From assembly GCF_026184235.1 (NCBI RefSeq), contig NZ_CP110806.1:1178001-1242000 (forward strand): a stretch of DNA of 64,000 nt, in the 5' to 3' direction. A program made the translations under genes and the position numbers. Below, piece by piece: positions 8,501 to 16,819 of this stretch (the stretch's first letter is position 1; each line of letters opens with the position of its first letter). This stretch comes from Cellulomonas sp. S1-8. GTDB lineage: Bacteria; Actinomycetota; Actinomycetes; Actinomycetales; Cellulomonadaceae. Below the pieces are notes generated by a model, which saw only the letters and a list, made by a program, of their open reading frames with translations, was not told the origin of the DNA and did no database searches.

Positions 8501-9698
8501 GCCCGCCGACCCGAGCCGCTGGACGTACGAGACCGGCGGCTGGGGCTGGGGCAACGACGAGCTGCAGTACTACACCGACTCGACCGACAACGCGGCGCAC
8601 GACGGCGCGGGCAACCTCGTCATCACGACGCGCGAGGTCGACCCGGAGACGTCCGGGCTGTCGTGCTGGTACGGACCGTGCACGCACACGTCCGCGCGGC
8701 TCATCACCGAGGGCAAGGCCGAGTTCCAGCACGGGCGCATCGAGGCCCGGGCGAAGCTCCCGCAGGGCGCGGCCGGCATCTGGCCCGCGTTCTGGTCGCT
8801 CGGCACCGACTTCCGCGACGTCGGCTGGCCGCAGACCGGCGAGATCGACGTCATGGAGTACGTCGGCAAGCTCCCGGAGGAGATCTTCGGGACGATCCAC
8901 GGTCCCGGGTACTCGGGTGGTGACGCGTTCGGCTCGACCCACGACTTCGGGCGGAACCTCGGTGGCGAGTGGATGACGTTCGCGGTCGAGTGGGAGCCCG
9001 AGGAGATCCGCTGGTACGTGACGGAGGACGGCGGCGAGCCGATCCACTTCCACACCGCCACGCCCGCGGACGTCGCACCGGACTCGTGGGTGTTCGAGCA
9101 CCCGTTCAACCTCATCGCGAACATGGCGGTCGGCGGCAACTTCGGTGGCCCGCTCGCCGAGGACCTCACGTTCCCGCAGCAGCTCGTCTTCGACCACGTC
9201 CGCGTCTACCAGGCGCCGGACACCGCCGAGCGGTTCACCGCGGAGTTCGTCGACGACACCGCGGGCTGGCGTCAGGTCGTCCTGCCGTTCGACGACTTCG
9301 AGCGTGGCGCGCAGCAGCCGGCGGGTGCGCCCGACGACGGGCTGACGCTCACCGGGGTGCGCGGGCTGACCGTCGCGACGGCAGGCGCCGGTGCGGGCCC
9401 GGCGGGCCCGGTCGCGCTGGCGCTGCCGCACGACGGCGTCGCGCTCGACCGCGTCGCGCTCGTGGCGGACCTCGACGAGGGTCCGGGCGGGGGTACCGAC
9501 GGTCCCGGCGGTGGCGGTCCCGGAAGCGGGGGGACCGGCAGCGGGGTCGGTGGTGCGTCGGGTGGCTCCGGCACGCCGACGGGCGGTCTCGACGGACGCC
9601 TCGCGGCCACCGGGGCGTCGGTGCCGATCCTGCTCGGCATCGCGCTGGCGCTGCTCCTCACCGGTGCAGAGCTGGTGCGTCGGCGCCGCAGGGCGTGA
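5574..9698 (+). CDS. Wall-anchored multi-domain GH16 beta-glucanase with nested catalytic domain
   Basis: 1374-residue secreted enzyme, probably an endo-beta-1,3(4)-glucanase (laminarinase type). Order: signal peptide (1 to about 46, ending in TASVAA); beta-sandwich carbohydrate-binding-like module (about 52-225); Calx-beta (232-341); two closely repeated modules (about 356-541 and 544-734, each with FWxHGAN and DNRNxGSTVDDAERF); a second Calx-beta (739-862); a fourth module copy (866-958 and 1214-1300) split by the GH16 domain (960-1213). Catalytic motif GEIDVMEYVG places the Glu pair at about 1090 and 1095. A Gly-rich linker leads to LAATG (1343-1347), a hydrophobic helix and RRRRRA, a class E sortase signal. 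ATG 5574 has TGGAG 9 nt upstream. Polysaccharide specificity is inferred. Confidence 0.9.
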   Translation: MHPLTGPRTPSRPSAAAPRPRRAAALAALTALLAGTVALAAPTASVAADDVVDLVHDFESGDTGPGYIQWANAGSGVRAVPGDGLPARPDGAASAHALSYGFDTATDPFYGGIGWEYADAPRDFSGYDGVQLWVYGDGSGATFQVELLDATGPGAGPYERFDVTVPVGEAGWRQVRLAWTDFARATDFQDTGAPADGLGLTHVRGLLLPAASGTATVVVDDLAVYSTDGPVTPSVGVGSAAVGVTESAGAAEVAVRLSTASADEVTVGYATADGTALAGTHYTATSGTLTFPAGTTTLTVPVTVADDDVPGPNRTFTLTLTDPVGATLGLATATVTIRDDDAAPSTGTSLLHRVVDGFEEPLVLGDPAAAPPLGWFTAQGAGNVPEFARSTTPPTPVPGASDGNSVLRLGLDNASWAALLHTFTDDGTTWQTQDWSDYRGLGFWLHGANSGAQLFVDVLDNRNLGSTVDDAERFSTRLVDDWNGWRFVEIPFADLLRKNVNNGAPDDGLGLTEVHGLAIGIEQTAARATPVLWLDDLALVEHQDVVLDFEQPLVTGSTATPPVGWVTASGAGNDPVLDRVTTAPAGTRPGAADGNHVLALGMTNPSWAVAVHNFTTDGTTWTPQDWSAATTLSFWFHGANTGARFDVDVLDNRNPGSTVDDAERFTASFTDDTTGWRRVVVPFADLVRKGGGQPSTAPDDGLTLTAVHGFALAIQGSPPSVDATFHVDDVTVSGASLVRNPVRVRLAQAIVPVTEGESAQVAVALTRVSEQDVTVAWRTEEIVERTSEAAALRARDGRDFASASGTVTIPAGERQAVVEVATLDDAKPEYDEPFAIALSDPEGAQPGEPLVGQVVVEDDDVRDPLMIEDVEDGIGLLEPLGPAALEAREVEAGTDEAYPGADTYEHVLDVLGDGGFRRGFAQPQDWSATEGLSMWFHGRGDGRPVTVTVEDDATADPGPQDWELAWSDEFDGAAGTPADPSRWTYETGGWGWGNDELQYYTDSTDNAAHDGAGNLVITTREVDPETSGLSCWYGPCTHTSARLITEGKAEFQHGRIEARAKLPQGAAGIWPAFWSLGTDFRDVGWPQTGEIDVMEYVGKLPEEIFGTIHGPGYSGGDAFGSTHDFGRNLGGEWMTFAVEWEPEEIRWYVTEDGGEPIHFHTATPADVAPDSWVFEHPFNLIANMAVGGNFGGPLAEDLTFPQQLVFDHVRVYQAPDTAERFTAEFVDDTAGWRQVVLPFDDFERGAQQPAGAPDDGLTLTGVRGLTVATAGAGAGPAGPVALALPHDGVALDRVALVADLDEGPGGGTDGPGGGGPGSGGTGSGVGGASGGSGTPTGGLDGRLAATGASVPILLGIALALLLTGAELVRRRRRA

Positions 9699-9701
9699 CG
9701 C

Positions 9702-9750
9702 CACGGGCCTGACGCGCCTCCACGTCGCAGGAGGCGCGTCAGGTCCCGTG
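9702..9750 (+). terminator. Strong terminator after the GH16 gene
   Basis: A perfect 14-bp stem (CCTGACGCGCCTCC at 9708-9721 with its complement at 9730-9743), extended by CACGGG/CCCGTG after a one-base bulge, 8-nt loop; starts 4 bp after the stop. Confidence 0.8.
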
Positions 9751-9889
9751 CCGGCGCGAGACGTTTCACCCCTGCCGACGGGCCGCGCCGGCGCAGTACC
9801 GTGCCGTCCCACGGCGCTGCACCGGAGCGGTCACCGGCGAGGTCAGTGACGACCCTGCCCCCTCCCGTGCGGTCCCGCGAGGAGGACCC

Positions 9890-11496
9890 ATGCGGTTGGT
9901 CACGGCACGGCCGACGCACGCGGTCAGGTGGGCGGCGGCGGCCGTGGGCGCGGCGCTGGTCGGCGCCGCCCTCGCGGTCCCGGCGCAGGCGGCGCCGACC
10001 GTCGCCAACCCCGGCTTCGAGTCCTCCGGCAGCGCGCTGCCCGGCTGGAACGTCACCGGGGCGACGTCCGCGGTGAGCGTCGCCGGCGACGCGCGCAGCG
10101 GGTCACGACGCGCCAACGTGTGGTCGTCGGGCGCGTACACGACCGAGCTGCGCCAGACGGTGCAGGGTCTGAGCCGCGGCTGGTGGACCCTGCGGGTCTG
10201 GGCCAGGTCCGGCTCGGCGACGCCGGGGCAGGCGCTCGACGTCACGCGGATCGGCCTCGAGCACTGCGGCGCGGCCTGGCGGTACCAGACCGTTCCCAGC
10301 ACCGAGCAGGACAACGGCTGGGTGCAGGTCGCGGTGTCCGCGTACGTGACCCGGTCGAGCTGCACGATCGCCTGCGCACCGCCACGACGGTCGGCGGCGC
10401 CTGGGCCCACTACGACGACGTGACGCTCACACCCGGGCGCATCACCCGCTCGATCCGCGGCATGGACATGTCGTCCGTCCCGAAGAACCAGGACAAGGGC
10501 GCGGTGTGGCGCACCGCGTCGGACGTCGCGGGCGACCCCGTGACGATCCTGCGCGACGCGGGCGTCAACTACGCGCGCCTCAAGGTCTGGGTGAACCCCG
10601 CGGACGGGTACAACAACAAGGCACGGGTGCTCGAGATGGCCCGCCGCGCCGAGGCCGCCGGCATGGGGCTGCTCATCGACTTCCACTACTCCGACACGTG
10701 GGCCGACCCCGGGGCGCAGAAGATCCCGGCCGCGTGGTCGTCGTACGCCCTGCCGCAGCTCGCGGACGCCGTCGCGCACCACACCACCGACGTCCTGACG
10801 GCCCTGCGCCGGCAGGGCACGCCGGCGGACATGGTGCAGATCGGCAACGAGATCAACCCCGGCATGCTCGTCACCGGCGGCGCGGCCTCCGGGGCGTCGT
10901 CGAGCTTCGCGGACCTCGGGACCCTGCTGCGGGCCGGCGCGTACGCGACGCGTGCCGTGCAGCCGGACGCGAAGATCGTGCTGCACCTCACCGACCTGGG
11001 CGCGGGCGTCCAGCACCTGCAGTGGTGGTACTCCCAGGCCCGGGCGCAGGGCGTGCCGTTCGACGTCATCGGCCTGTCGTTCTACGGCTACTGGCACGGC
11101 AGCCTCGCCACGCTGCAGAGCGGGGCGACGACGCTGCTCCAGGCGTTCCCCGGCACGCAGCTCGCCGTCGTCGAGACCGCGTACGGGTTCACCACGGCCC
11201 AGGACGACGCGCAGCCGAACATCTTCGGCCCGGACCAGGTCATCCCCGGGTTCCCGGCGACCGAGGCGGGTCAGGCGTCGTACGTCCGGGCCGTCCAGAA
11301 CGTCGTCGCGAACCTGCCCGACGGCCGCGGACTGGGCGTCGTCTACTGGGAGGGACCCTGGACGGCCGTGAGCGGGGCGGGCTGGGACCCCACGGACCCG
11401 TCGTCCGGCAACGGGTGGGAGAACCAGGCGGTGTTCGACTACCACGACCGCCTGCTGGGCGTGCGCTGGGAGTTCGCGCCCGACCCCGGCGCCTGA
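9890..11496 (+). pseudogene. Secreted GH53 endo-beta-1,4-galactanase, interrupted by a single-base deletion
   Basis: Would encode about 535 residues: signal peptide (cleavage near AQA-AP), an N-terminal beta-sandwich binding module (about residues 36-178) and a GH53 catalytic domain opening with GMDMSSVPKNQ. The acid/base Glu is in IGNEINPGM (codon 10849) and the nucleophile in VVETAYGF (codon 11173). The first frame runs from ATG 9890 (AGGAGG site) and stops at 10423; the GH53 frame is one base back. Restoring one G at about 10369-10371 changes ATCGCC to ATCGGCC and gives an unbroken module (SCTIGLRTATTVGG). Either a recent mutation or a sequencing error; everything else in the gene is intact. 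The enzyme would cut type I arabinogalactan in pectin. Confidence 0.85.
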
Positions 11497-11625
11497 CGCG
11501 CTCCGCGCCACCCGGAGAGCCGCTGTCTGCGGCGAGGCGTAGTGTGACCGGCCGGGCCAGGGACCGAGGTCCCGGGTGCCCGGGGACACCGCGCCACACC
11601 GGCGCCGCGCAGACCGGAGCACGTC

Positions 11626-13305
11626 ATGACCACCACCGCCCCCGGCGTCGACCTGCAGGGGCGCAGCCCGTGGAGCATCCTGCCGCCGCTGTGCCTCGGC
11701 TTCTTCATGATCATGGTCGACACGACCATCGTGAACATCGCCGTGCCGACCCTGCAGGCCGAGTTCGACGCGAGCCTCGTCACCGTCGGCTGGGTCAACA
11801 GCGCGTACCTGCTGACGTTCGCGGTGCTGCTGCTGGTCACCGGGCGGCTCGGCGACCGGTACGGCCCGCGGCCGGTGTTCGTCGCCGGGCTGGTCGTGTT
11901 CACGCTCGCGTCGCTGGCCTGCGGCCTCGCCGGGTCGGTCGGCGTGCTCATCGCCGCGCGCGCCGTGCAGGGCATCGGCGGGGCGCTCATGACGCCGCAG
12001 ACGATGGCGATGATCACGCGCGTGTTCCCGGCGCACAAGCGCGGCGCGGCGATGGGGATCTGGGGCGCGGTCGCAGGTGTCGCGACGATCACCGGACCGG
12101 TGCTCGGCGGCCTGCTCGTCGAGACCGCGGGCTGGGAGTGGATCTTCTTCGTCAACATCCCGGTGGGGTTCGTCGCGCTGTGGCTCGCGCGCACGCGGCT
12201 GCCCGCGCTGCCCACGCACGAGCGGTCGTTCGACGTGCTGGGGGTCGTGCTGTCGGTCGTCGGACTGGGGCTGCTGGTGTTCGGCCTGCAGGAAGGCGCT
12301 GCGTACTCCTGGGGGACGATCGTCGGGCCCATCACGGTGCCGCTCGTCATCGGGGCGGGTGCGGTGGTGTCGGGCGCGTTCCTGCTGTGGCAGCACCACC
12401 AGGGGGACGACGCGCTGCTGCCGCTGCGGCTGTTCCTGCACCGCAACTTCGCGCTCGCCAACGTCGCCGGGGCGGCCGTGACGTTCGCGATGACCGGCAT
12501 CTTCTTCCCCTTCACGCTGTACCTGCAGCAGGTGCTGGGGCTGTCCCCGCTGCACGCGGCGCTCGTCGGGCTGCCGGGGTCGCTGATCTCGGGCGTCGTC
12601 GCGCCGTTCGCGGGGCGCCTCTCGGACAAGGTGGCGCCCAAGTGGGTCGTCGCGAGCGGGTTCGCGGTGCTCGCCGTGTCGATCGGGATCCTCGCGACGC
12701 AGGTCCAGCCGGACGTCGACATCTGGCGGTTGGTCGTGCCGATGCTCGGCTTCGGCGTCGGGACGGGGCTGGTGTTCTCACCGTTGGCCAACGTCGCGAC
12801 GTCGGGCCTCGACCACCGCACAGCGGGCGCGGGTGCCGGGGCGTTCAACACGAACCGGCAGGTCGGCGGGGTCATCGGGTCGGCCGTCGTCGTCGCCGCA
12901 CTGACGTCGCGGCTGGCCGTGACGATGCCCGCCGCGGCGCAGGACGTGGCCGCGACGCTGCCCGCCGACGTGCGTGAGCCGTTCGTCGAGGGCTTCCGGC
13001 AGGCCGCGGCGGAGGGCCTGGGTGCCGCGGGCGGTGTGTTCGACCTGCCCGCGGACGTGCCGCCCGACGTCGCCGAGCAGGTGCGGGCCGCCGCCCAGAC
13101 CGCCGTGGACGCGGGCTTCGCGACGGCCGCGGCGCAGACGCTCGCCGTCACGGTGCTGGTGCTGGTGCTCGGGGTGGTGTGCGCGCTCGCGATGCGCGGG
13201 GGGCGTCCGGACCGCGGGGTGCCCACGGGGGTCCCGACGTTCGCCGACGCGACCGGTCACACGACCACCGACGAGGTCGTCGCCACACACCGTGACGACG
13301 ACTGA
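11626..13305 (+). CDS. MFS drug exporter, DHA2 (EmrB/QacA) family, 14 TM
   Basis: 559-residue inner-membrane proton antiporter. Family motifs: DTTIVNIAVPTLQ in helix 1, motif A GRLGDRYGPRP, and the antiporter motif C in GVATITGPVLGGLL. About fourteen hydrophobic segments, with an extra helical loop (about residues 425-495) before the last helix. ATG 11626 has CGGAGC 5 nt upstream. It follows the galactanase by 129 bp but a transport link to sugar use is unlikely; export of a toxic compound is the family norm. No adjacent regulator. Its last 14 bp overlap the vapC remnant. Confidence 0.88.
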   Translation: MTTTAPGVDLQGRSPWSILPPLCLGFFMIMVDTTIVNIAVPTLQAEFDASLVTVGWVNSAYLLTFAVLLLVTGRLGDRYGPRPVFVAGLVVFTLASLACGLAGSVGVLIAARAVQGIGGALMTPQTMAMITRVFPAHKRGAAMGIWGAVAGVATITGPVLGGLLVETAGWEWIFFVNIPVGFVALWLARTRLPALPTHERSFDVLGVVLSVVGLGLLVFGLQEGAAYSWGTIVGPITVPLVIGAGAVVSGAFLLWQHHQGDDALLPLRLFLHRNFALANVAGAAVTFAMTGIFFPFTLYLQQVLGLSPLHAALVGLPGSLISGVVAPFAGRLSDKVAPKWVVASGFAVLAVSIGILATQVQPDVDIWRLVVPMLGFGVGTGLVFSPLANVATSGLDHRTAGAGAGAFNTNRQVGGVIGSAVVVAALTSRLAVTMPAAAQDVAATLPADVREPFVEGFRQAAAEGLGAAGGVFDLPADVPPDVAEQVRAAAQTAVDAGFATAAAQTLAVTVLVLVLGVVCALAMRGGRPDRGVPTGVPTFADATGHTTTDEVVATHRDDD

Positions 13306-13729
13306 CCGGCGCGTCCGGCTGCTGGACGTGAATGTCCTGCTGGCTCTCGCTCACCCGACCACGTCCACCACGATGCCGCGCACGCCTGGTTCGCGACGGC
13401 GGTGGCCTTCGCCACCACCCCCGTCACCGAGACCGCGCTCGTCCGGCTCAGCCTGAACCCGGACGTCGTCGGCCAGGTCATCACGCCCCCGATGCGCTGG
13501 GGCTGCGCGCCGCGATCCGGTCGCTTCCCAGCCACCACTTCCTCCCGGACACCGCGAGCCTGGCAGCGCCCGTGATCACGAGCCGACCTGCGGGCAGCGA
13601 GCAGGTCACCGACCTGCACCTGGTCAAGCTTGCCGCGTCCGCCGACGCGACCTGATGACGTTCGACGCCCGACTCGGGCGATCCCTGCACCCGGACGACC
13701 GCCGGCGCGTGGAGGTCGTCGCGCCCTGA
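13292..13729 (+). pseudogene. VapC-type PIN toxin remnant with three frameshifts
   Basis: Conceptual translation of about 145 residues when three single-base losses are repaired: after 13360, near 13490 and near 13652. The joined frames give LLDVNVLLALAH, then HVHHDAAHAWFATAVAF, TETALVRLS, DALGLRAAIRSLP, TDLHLVKLAASADA and LMTFDARLG, the usual VapC order, with the PIN acidic residues in DVN, TET, TDLH and TFD. The likely start is GTG 13292, inside the MFS gene. No VapB antitoxin lies upstream. Each lost base is a C from a run of Cs. Read as broken, but see the finding on possible base-calling loss. Confidence 0.75.
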
Positions 13730-13868
13730 TCTGCGCCGGTCGAGCTCTCCGGAGGACGGCGGCGCCCACCGGTCGCACGAGCGCGGGGGCTGGATCGACA
13801 CCCGGCCGACCCACGGTCGCCGCCGCGACGAGTCGATCCGGTCCGTCCCACATCCCTGGGAGGGGGCT

Positions 13869-13932
13869 TCGTCGAGACCGGGCTGAGTCGTCCCATTCCC
13901 CTTCTGAGGGCGACTCAGCCCGGTCTCGACGA
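13869..13932. repeat. Perfect 22-bp inverted repeat, probable bidirectional terminator
   Basis: Arms 13869-13890 and 13911-13932 are exact reverse complements (core GAGACCGGGCTGAGTCG and CGACTCAGCCCGGTCTC) around a 20-nt loop. It sits between the vapC remnant and the end of the six-gene ABC operon, so it can end transcription from both sides. The length and perfection exceed an ordinary terminator and could mark a small interspersed element. The rest of the 13730-14041 gap shows nothing further. Confidence 0.7.
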
Positions 13933-14041
13933 GCGCTCGTCTCACGATCCGAGCCGACGTCAGGGCGATGACGTCGCTACCTCAGCCGCGGTGGCGATGC
14001 CCGGTTCACCGGTGGTGTCGACGACGAGCGACCGCTGGGTC

Positions 14042-16819
14042 TCAGCGGGCGCCCACGCGCAGGACCTCGCCGAGCCGCTGGCGTCGCCGCACGGCCTGCT
14101 CGACCGTCACGGCGACCACCAGCGCGACCACGAGCGCCCCGGCCGCGAGCAGCACGGGCCACCACGCGAGCGTCACCGGGACGTCGCCCGGCGCGGCGGT
14201 GACCCACTGCAGCCCGAGGGCGTCGCCGACGAGCAACGGCAGCGCGAGCCCGATGGCCGTCCCGCCGACGAGCCCGCCGAGCACGAGCGGTGCGAGCTCG
14301 CCGAGCGTCGCCCACCGGGCCGTGCGGGCGTCGAGCCCGATCGTGCGCAGGGTCGAGAGCGTGCGTCCGCGCTCACCGGACGTCGCGACGACCACGAGCA
14401 CGAGGGCGACGACGGCCAGCAGCGCGAGCGCGCCGACGGCCGCGAGCAGCAGCGCGGTGAGCGCGGAGGGCAGCGGCGCCTGCGACCAGGCGCGCCACCA
14501 CCCGTCGACGGTCGTCACGGTGACGCCCGGCAGCTCCGCGAACCCGGCGTCCGCGACGGCCTGCGCGGCACCCGGCCCCGACACCCAGGCCACCGACGTG
14601 TCCGGGAGGCGTCGCGCGGCGGCGGTCACTGCCGCACGGTCCACGACCACCAGGCCGTCGTCCGCGGTCGTGGTCACGTGCGCCGCCCGCACGTCCACGG
14701 GGGGTGCGCCCCCGTCGGCGACGAGCGTCGTGGCGCCGCGCACGTCGAGCTCCACGGTGTCGGAGAGGATCTGCACGAGGCCGCCGTCGGCGGTGTCGGC
14801 CCGCGCGAGCAGGTCCGCGCTCACCAGCGCCGGCACCGCACCGTCCGACGCCTCGCCGAGGCCGGCGAGCCCCGGGTCGACCTCCAGTCCGCGTGCCGCC
14901 CGCACCTCGGCGAGGGCGGCGGTGTCGACGACGAGCACGGAGGCCGTCAGCCCGGTGCCGCGCCCGTACGTCCGGTCGACGAGCTGCATCCCCGTCGCCA
15001 CCGCGTCGACCCCCGGCGCCGCGGCGAGCGCCTCCAGGGCCTGCGCGGCCTCCGGGGTGGCGAGCGCGCCGTCGAGGCGCACGTCGGCGCCGACGAGCCG
15101 GTCGGCCGCGAGCCGCTGACCGTCCTGCACGTTCTGCACCAGCACCCCGCTGAGCACCATCAGCGCGACCGCGACCGTCACGGCGACCACCGGGAGCAGG
15201 GACGTGGCGGTGCGCTGCGCGCGCGTCGCGGCGAGCGGGGCCGCGAGCCCCCGGGACCGCACGGCCCACCGCGCCGCCACGCGCACGACGACCGGCGCGA
15301 TGCGTACGACGACGACCGCCGCGGCCAGCGCGAGCAGGAACGGCGTCACCAGCAGCAGCGGGTCCGCCTGCGACGACGCGCCCGGCACGAGCCCTCGCCC
15401 GCGCAGCGACACCAGGGCGACGACGGCGACGGTGACGACCGCCACCTCGACGACCAGGTGACGCGCGCGCCGCAGCCCGGTGACACGGGAGCGCTCGCGA
15501 CGGTCGATCGGCACGCGTCGCCCGCCCCACGCGACCCCCGCGGCCCGCGCGGCGAGGACGGCCGGCGCGACCGCCGCCACGGCGGCGACCGCGGCGGGCA
15601 GCCACAGGGACGCCGAGCGGTCGGGGAGCCACCGGTGGACCACGACGCCCGCCACCACGGCCGCGCCGAGCGCGGTGGGCACCGACTCCATCGCCCCGCG
15701 CAGCGCGACGGAACCGAGGGACGCACCGCGCGCACGCTCGCCCGAGAGGAAGGTGCGACGGCGCTCGACGAGCAGACCGGCGGCGAGCAGCAGGCAGCAC
15801 GCCGCCGCGGCGCCGACCCCTGCGATGACGAGCGACGCCTGCGCGCGGGTCGCGTCGGCGTGCGCGTCGAACGCGTCGACGATGTCCGGCAGCCCGCTGG
15901 TCAGGTCCGGCAGGACGACCGCCTGGGCCCGCAGCGAGCGGCGCAGCTCGTGCGCCTCGGCCACGGTCAGGTCGTCGGCGTCCACCAGCGCGACCGCCTC
16001 GGCGAGGATCGCGGGGGAGTGCGCGACCCGCCACATGTCGGGGCGGGCGTCGGTCGGGACGTACAGCGCGGCCGACGTCGCGGCACGCTGCTGCGGCTCG
16101 GCGCGCACCGCCCCCAGCAGGTCCGGCACGGTCGTCCAGCGCGGGTCCGCCGGGTCCACGGGCTCGTACAGGCCGGTGACCCGCGCCTCGTGGGTCAGGC
16201 GACCCACGGCCAGGGCGACGGAGACCGGCCCGGCCGTGGGGTCGATGCCGAGGGTCCGTGCGGCGTCGACGCTCAGCCCGACCTCGACGGCGTAGGAGCG
16301 GCTGGTGTCGAACAGGGTGCCGCTGAAGGAGTACGGAGACCCGGCGTAGACCTGTTCCTCGATCACCGCGGGGGCCCGCCCCGTGGTCCACCGCACGGGC
16401 TCGGCCGGATCTGCGGGCGTCGCGAGCGTGACGAGCCGCGTCATGAACTGGTCCTCGCCGAGCGTGGCCGTCACGGTGCCCGAGGGGGCGATCGCGGTCG
16501 CGGGATGCAGGCCCTCCAGCATCCGGTCCAGCCACTGGGCCTCGGTGAGCGCCGCGTCGAGCGGCGGCGCCGGGAAGTACGGGTCCTGCGGTCTCGGGAC
16601 GACGACCGCGGCGTCGGTGCCCGCGTTCGTGATCGCCTCACGGAGCGCCTCGTCGGCGGTGCGCGCCAGGAGCCGGGGGGCGGCGAGCATCGCGATCAGC
16701 GTCGCCACCAGCAGGATCGCGGTCCCGAGCAGGAGCCCGGCGTCCTGACGTGCGCGGCGTCGGGTGACGAGCGGAGCGTCGGCCGTCGTCGCGCGCACAC
16801 GCGTGGCGAGCGCGCTCAT
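14042..16819 (-). CDS. FtsX-type ABC permease, type II, copy 2 (distal)
   Basis: 925-residue membrane protein, last gene of the operon. An N-terminal helix (about residues 28-50) is followed by a long extracytoplasmic region, a cluster of about six helices (about 300-520), a second extracytoplasmic region, and a C-terminal FtsX domain with GERGRTLSTLRTIGLD and three helices, ending TVEQAVRRRQRLGEVLRVG. It is a paralogue of the gene at 21997: both begin MSA-ATRVRATTADA-LVTRRRA. The ATG overlaps the preceding permease stop by 4 nt. It presumably pairs with the type I permease next to it; the family moves lipids, lipoproteins or peptides or acts mechanically. Substrate unknown. Confidence 0.85.
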   Translation of the reverse strand: MSALATRVRATTADAPLVTRRRARQDAGLLLGTAILLVATLIAMLAAPRLLARTADEALREAITNAGTDAAVVVPRPQDPYFPAPPLDAALTEAQWLDRMLEGLHPATAIAPSGTVTATLGEDQFMTRLVTLATPADPAEPVRWTTGRAPAVIEEQVYAGSPYSFSGTLFDTSRSYAVEVGLSVDAARTLGIDPTAGPVSVALAVGRLTHEARVTGLYEPVDPADPRWTTVPDLLGAVRAEPQQRAATSAALYVPTDARPDMWRVAHSPAILAEAVALVDADDLTVAEAHELRRSLRAQAVVLPDLTSGLPDIVDAFDAHADATRAQASLVIAGVGAAAACCLLLAAGLLVERRRTFLSGERARGASLGSVALRGAMESVPTALGAAVVAGVVVHRWLPDRSASLWLPAAVAAVAAVAPAVLAARAAGVAWGGRRVPIDRRERSRVTGLRRARHLVVEVAVVTVAVVALVSLRGRGLVPGASSQADPLLLVTPFLLALAAAVVVVRIAPVVVRVAARWAVRSRGLAAPLAATRAQRTATSLLPVVAVTVAVALMVLSGVLVQNVQDGQRLAADRLVGADVRLDGALATPEAAQALEALAAAPGVDAVATGMQLVDRTYGRGTGLTASVLVVDTAALAEVRAARGLEVDPGLAGLGEASDGAVPALVSADLLARADTADGGLVQILSDTVELDVRGATTLVADGGAPPVDVRAAHVTTTADDGLVVVDRAAVTAAARRLPDTSVAWVSGPGAAQAVADAGFAELPGVTVTTVDGWWRAWSQAPLPSALTALLLAAVGALALLAVVALVLVVVATSGERGRTLSTLRTIGLDARTARWATLGELAPLVLGGLVGGTAIGLALPLLVGDALGLQWVTAAPGDVPVTLAWWPVLLAAGALVVALVVAVTVEQAVRRRQRLGEVLRVGAR

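Noticed and set aside
5448..9812. Open frame of about 1450 codons on the minus strand opposite the GH16 gene
   Set aside because: Arg/Val/Asp-rich product without domains; an effect of very high GC. The plus-strand gene has signal peptide, catalytic motifs and anchor.
9890..11496. Programmed frameshift in the galactanase
   Set aside because: No slippery heptamer or downstream structure at the shift point, and the position inside a binding module gives no reason for it; a lost base is simpler.
13292..13729. Functional VapC toxin
   Set aside because: Three frameshifts as given and no antitoxin; listed as a remnant.
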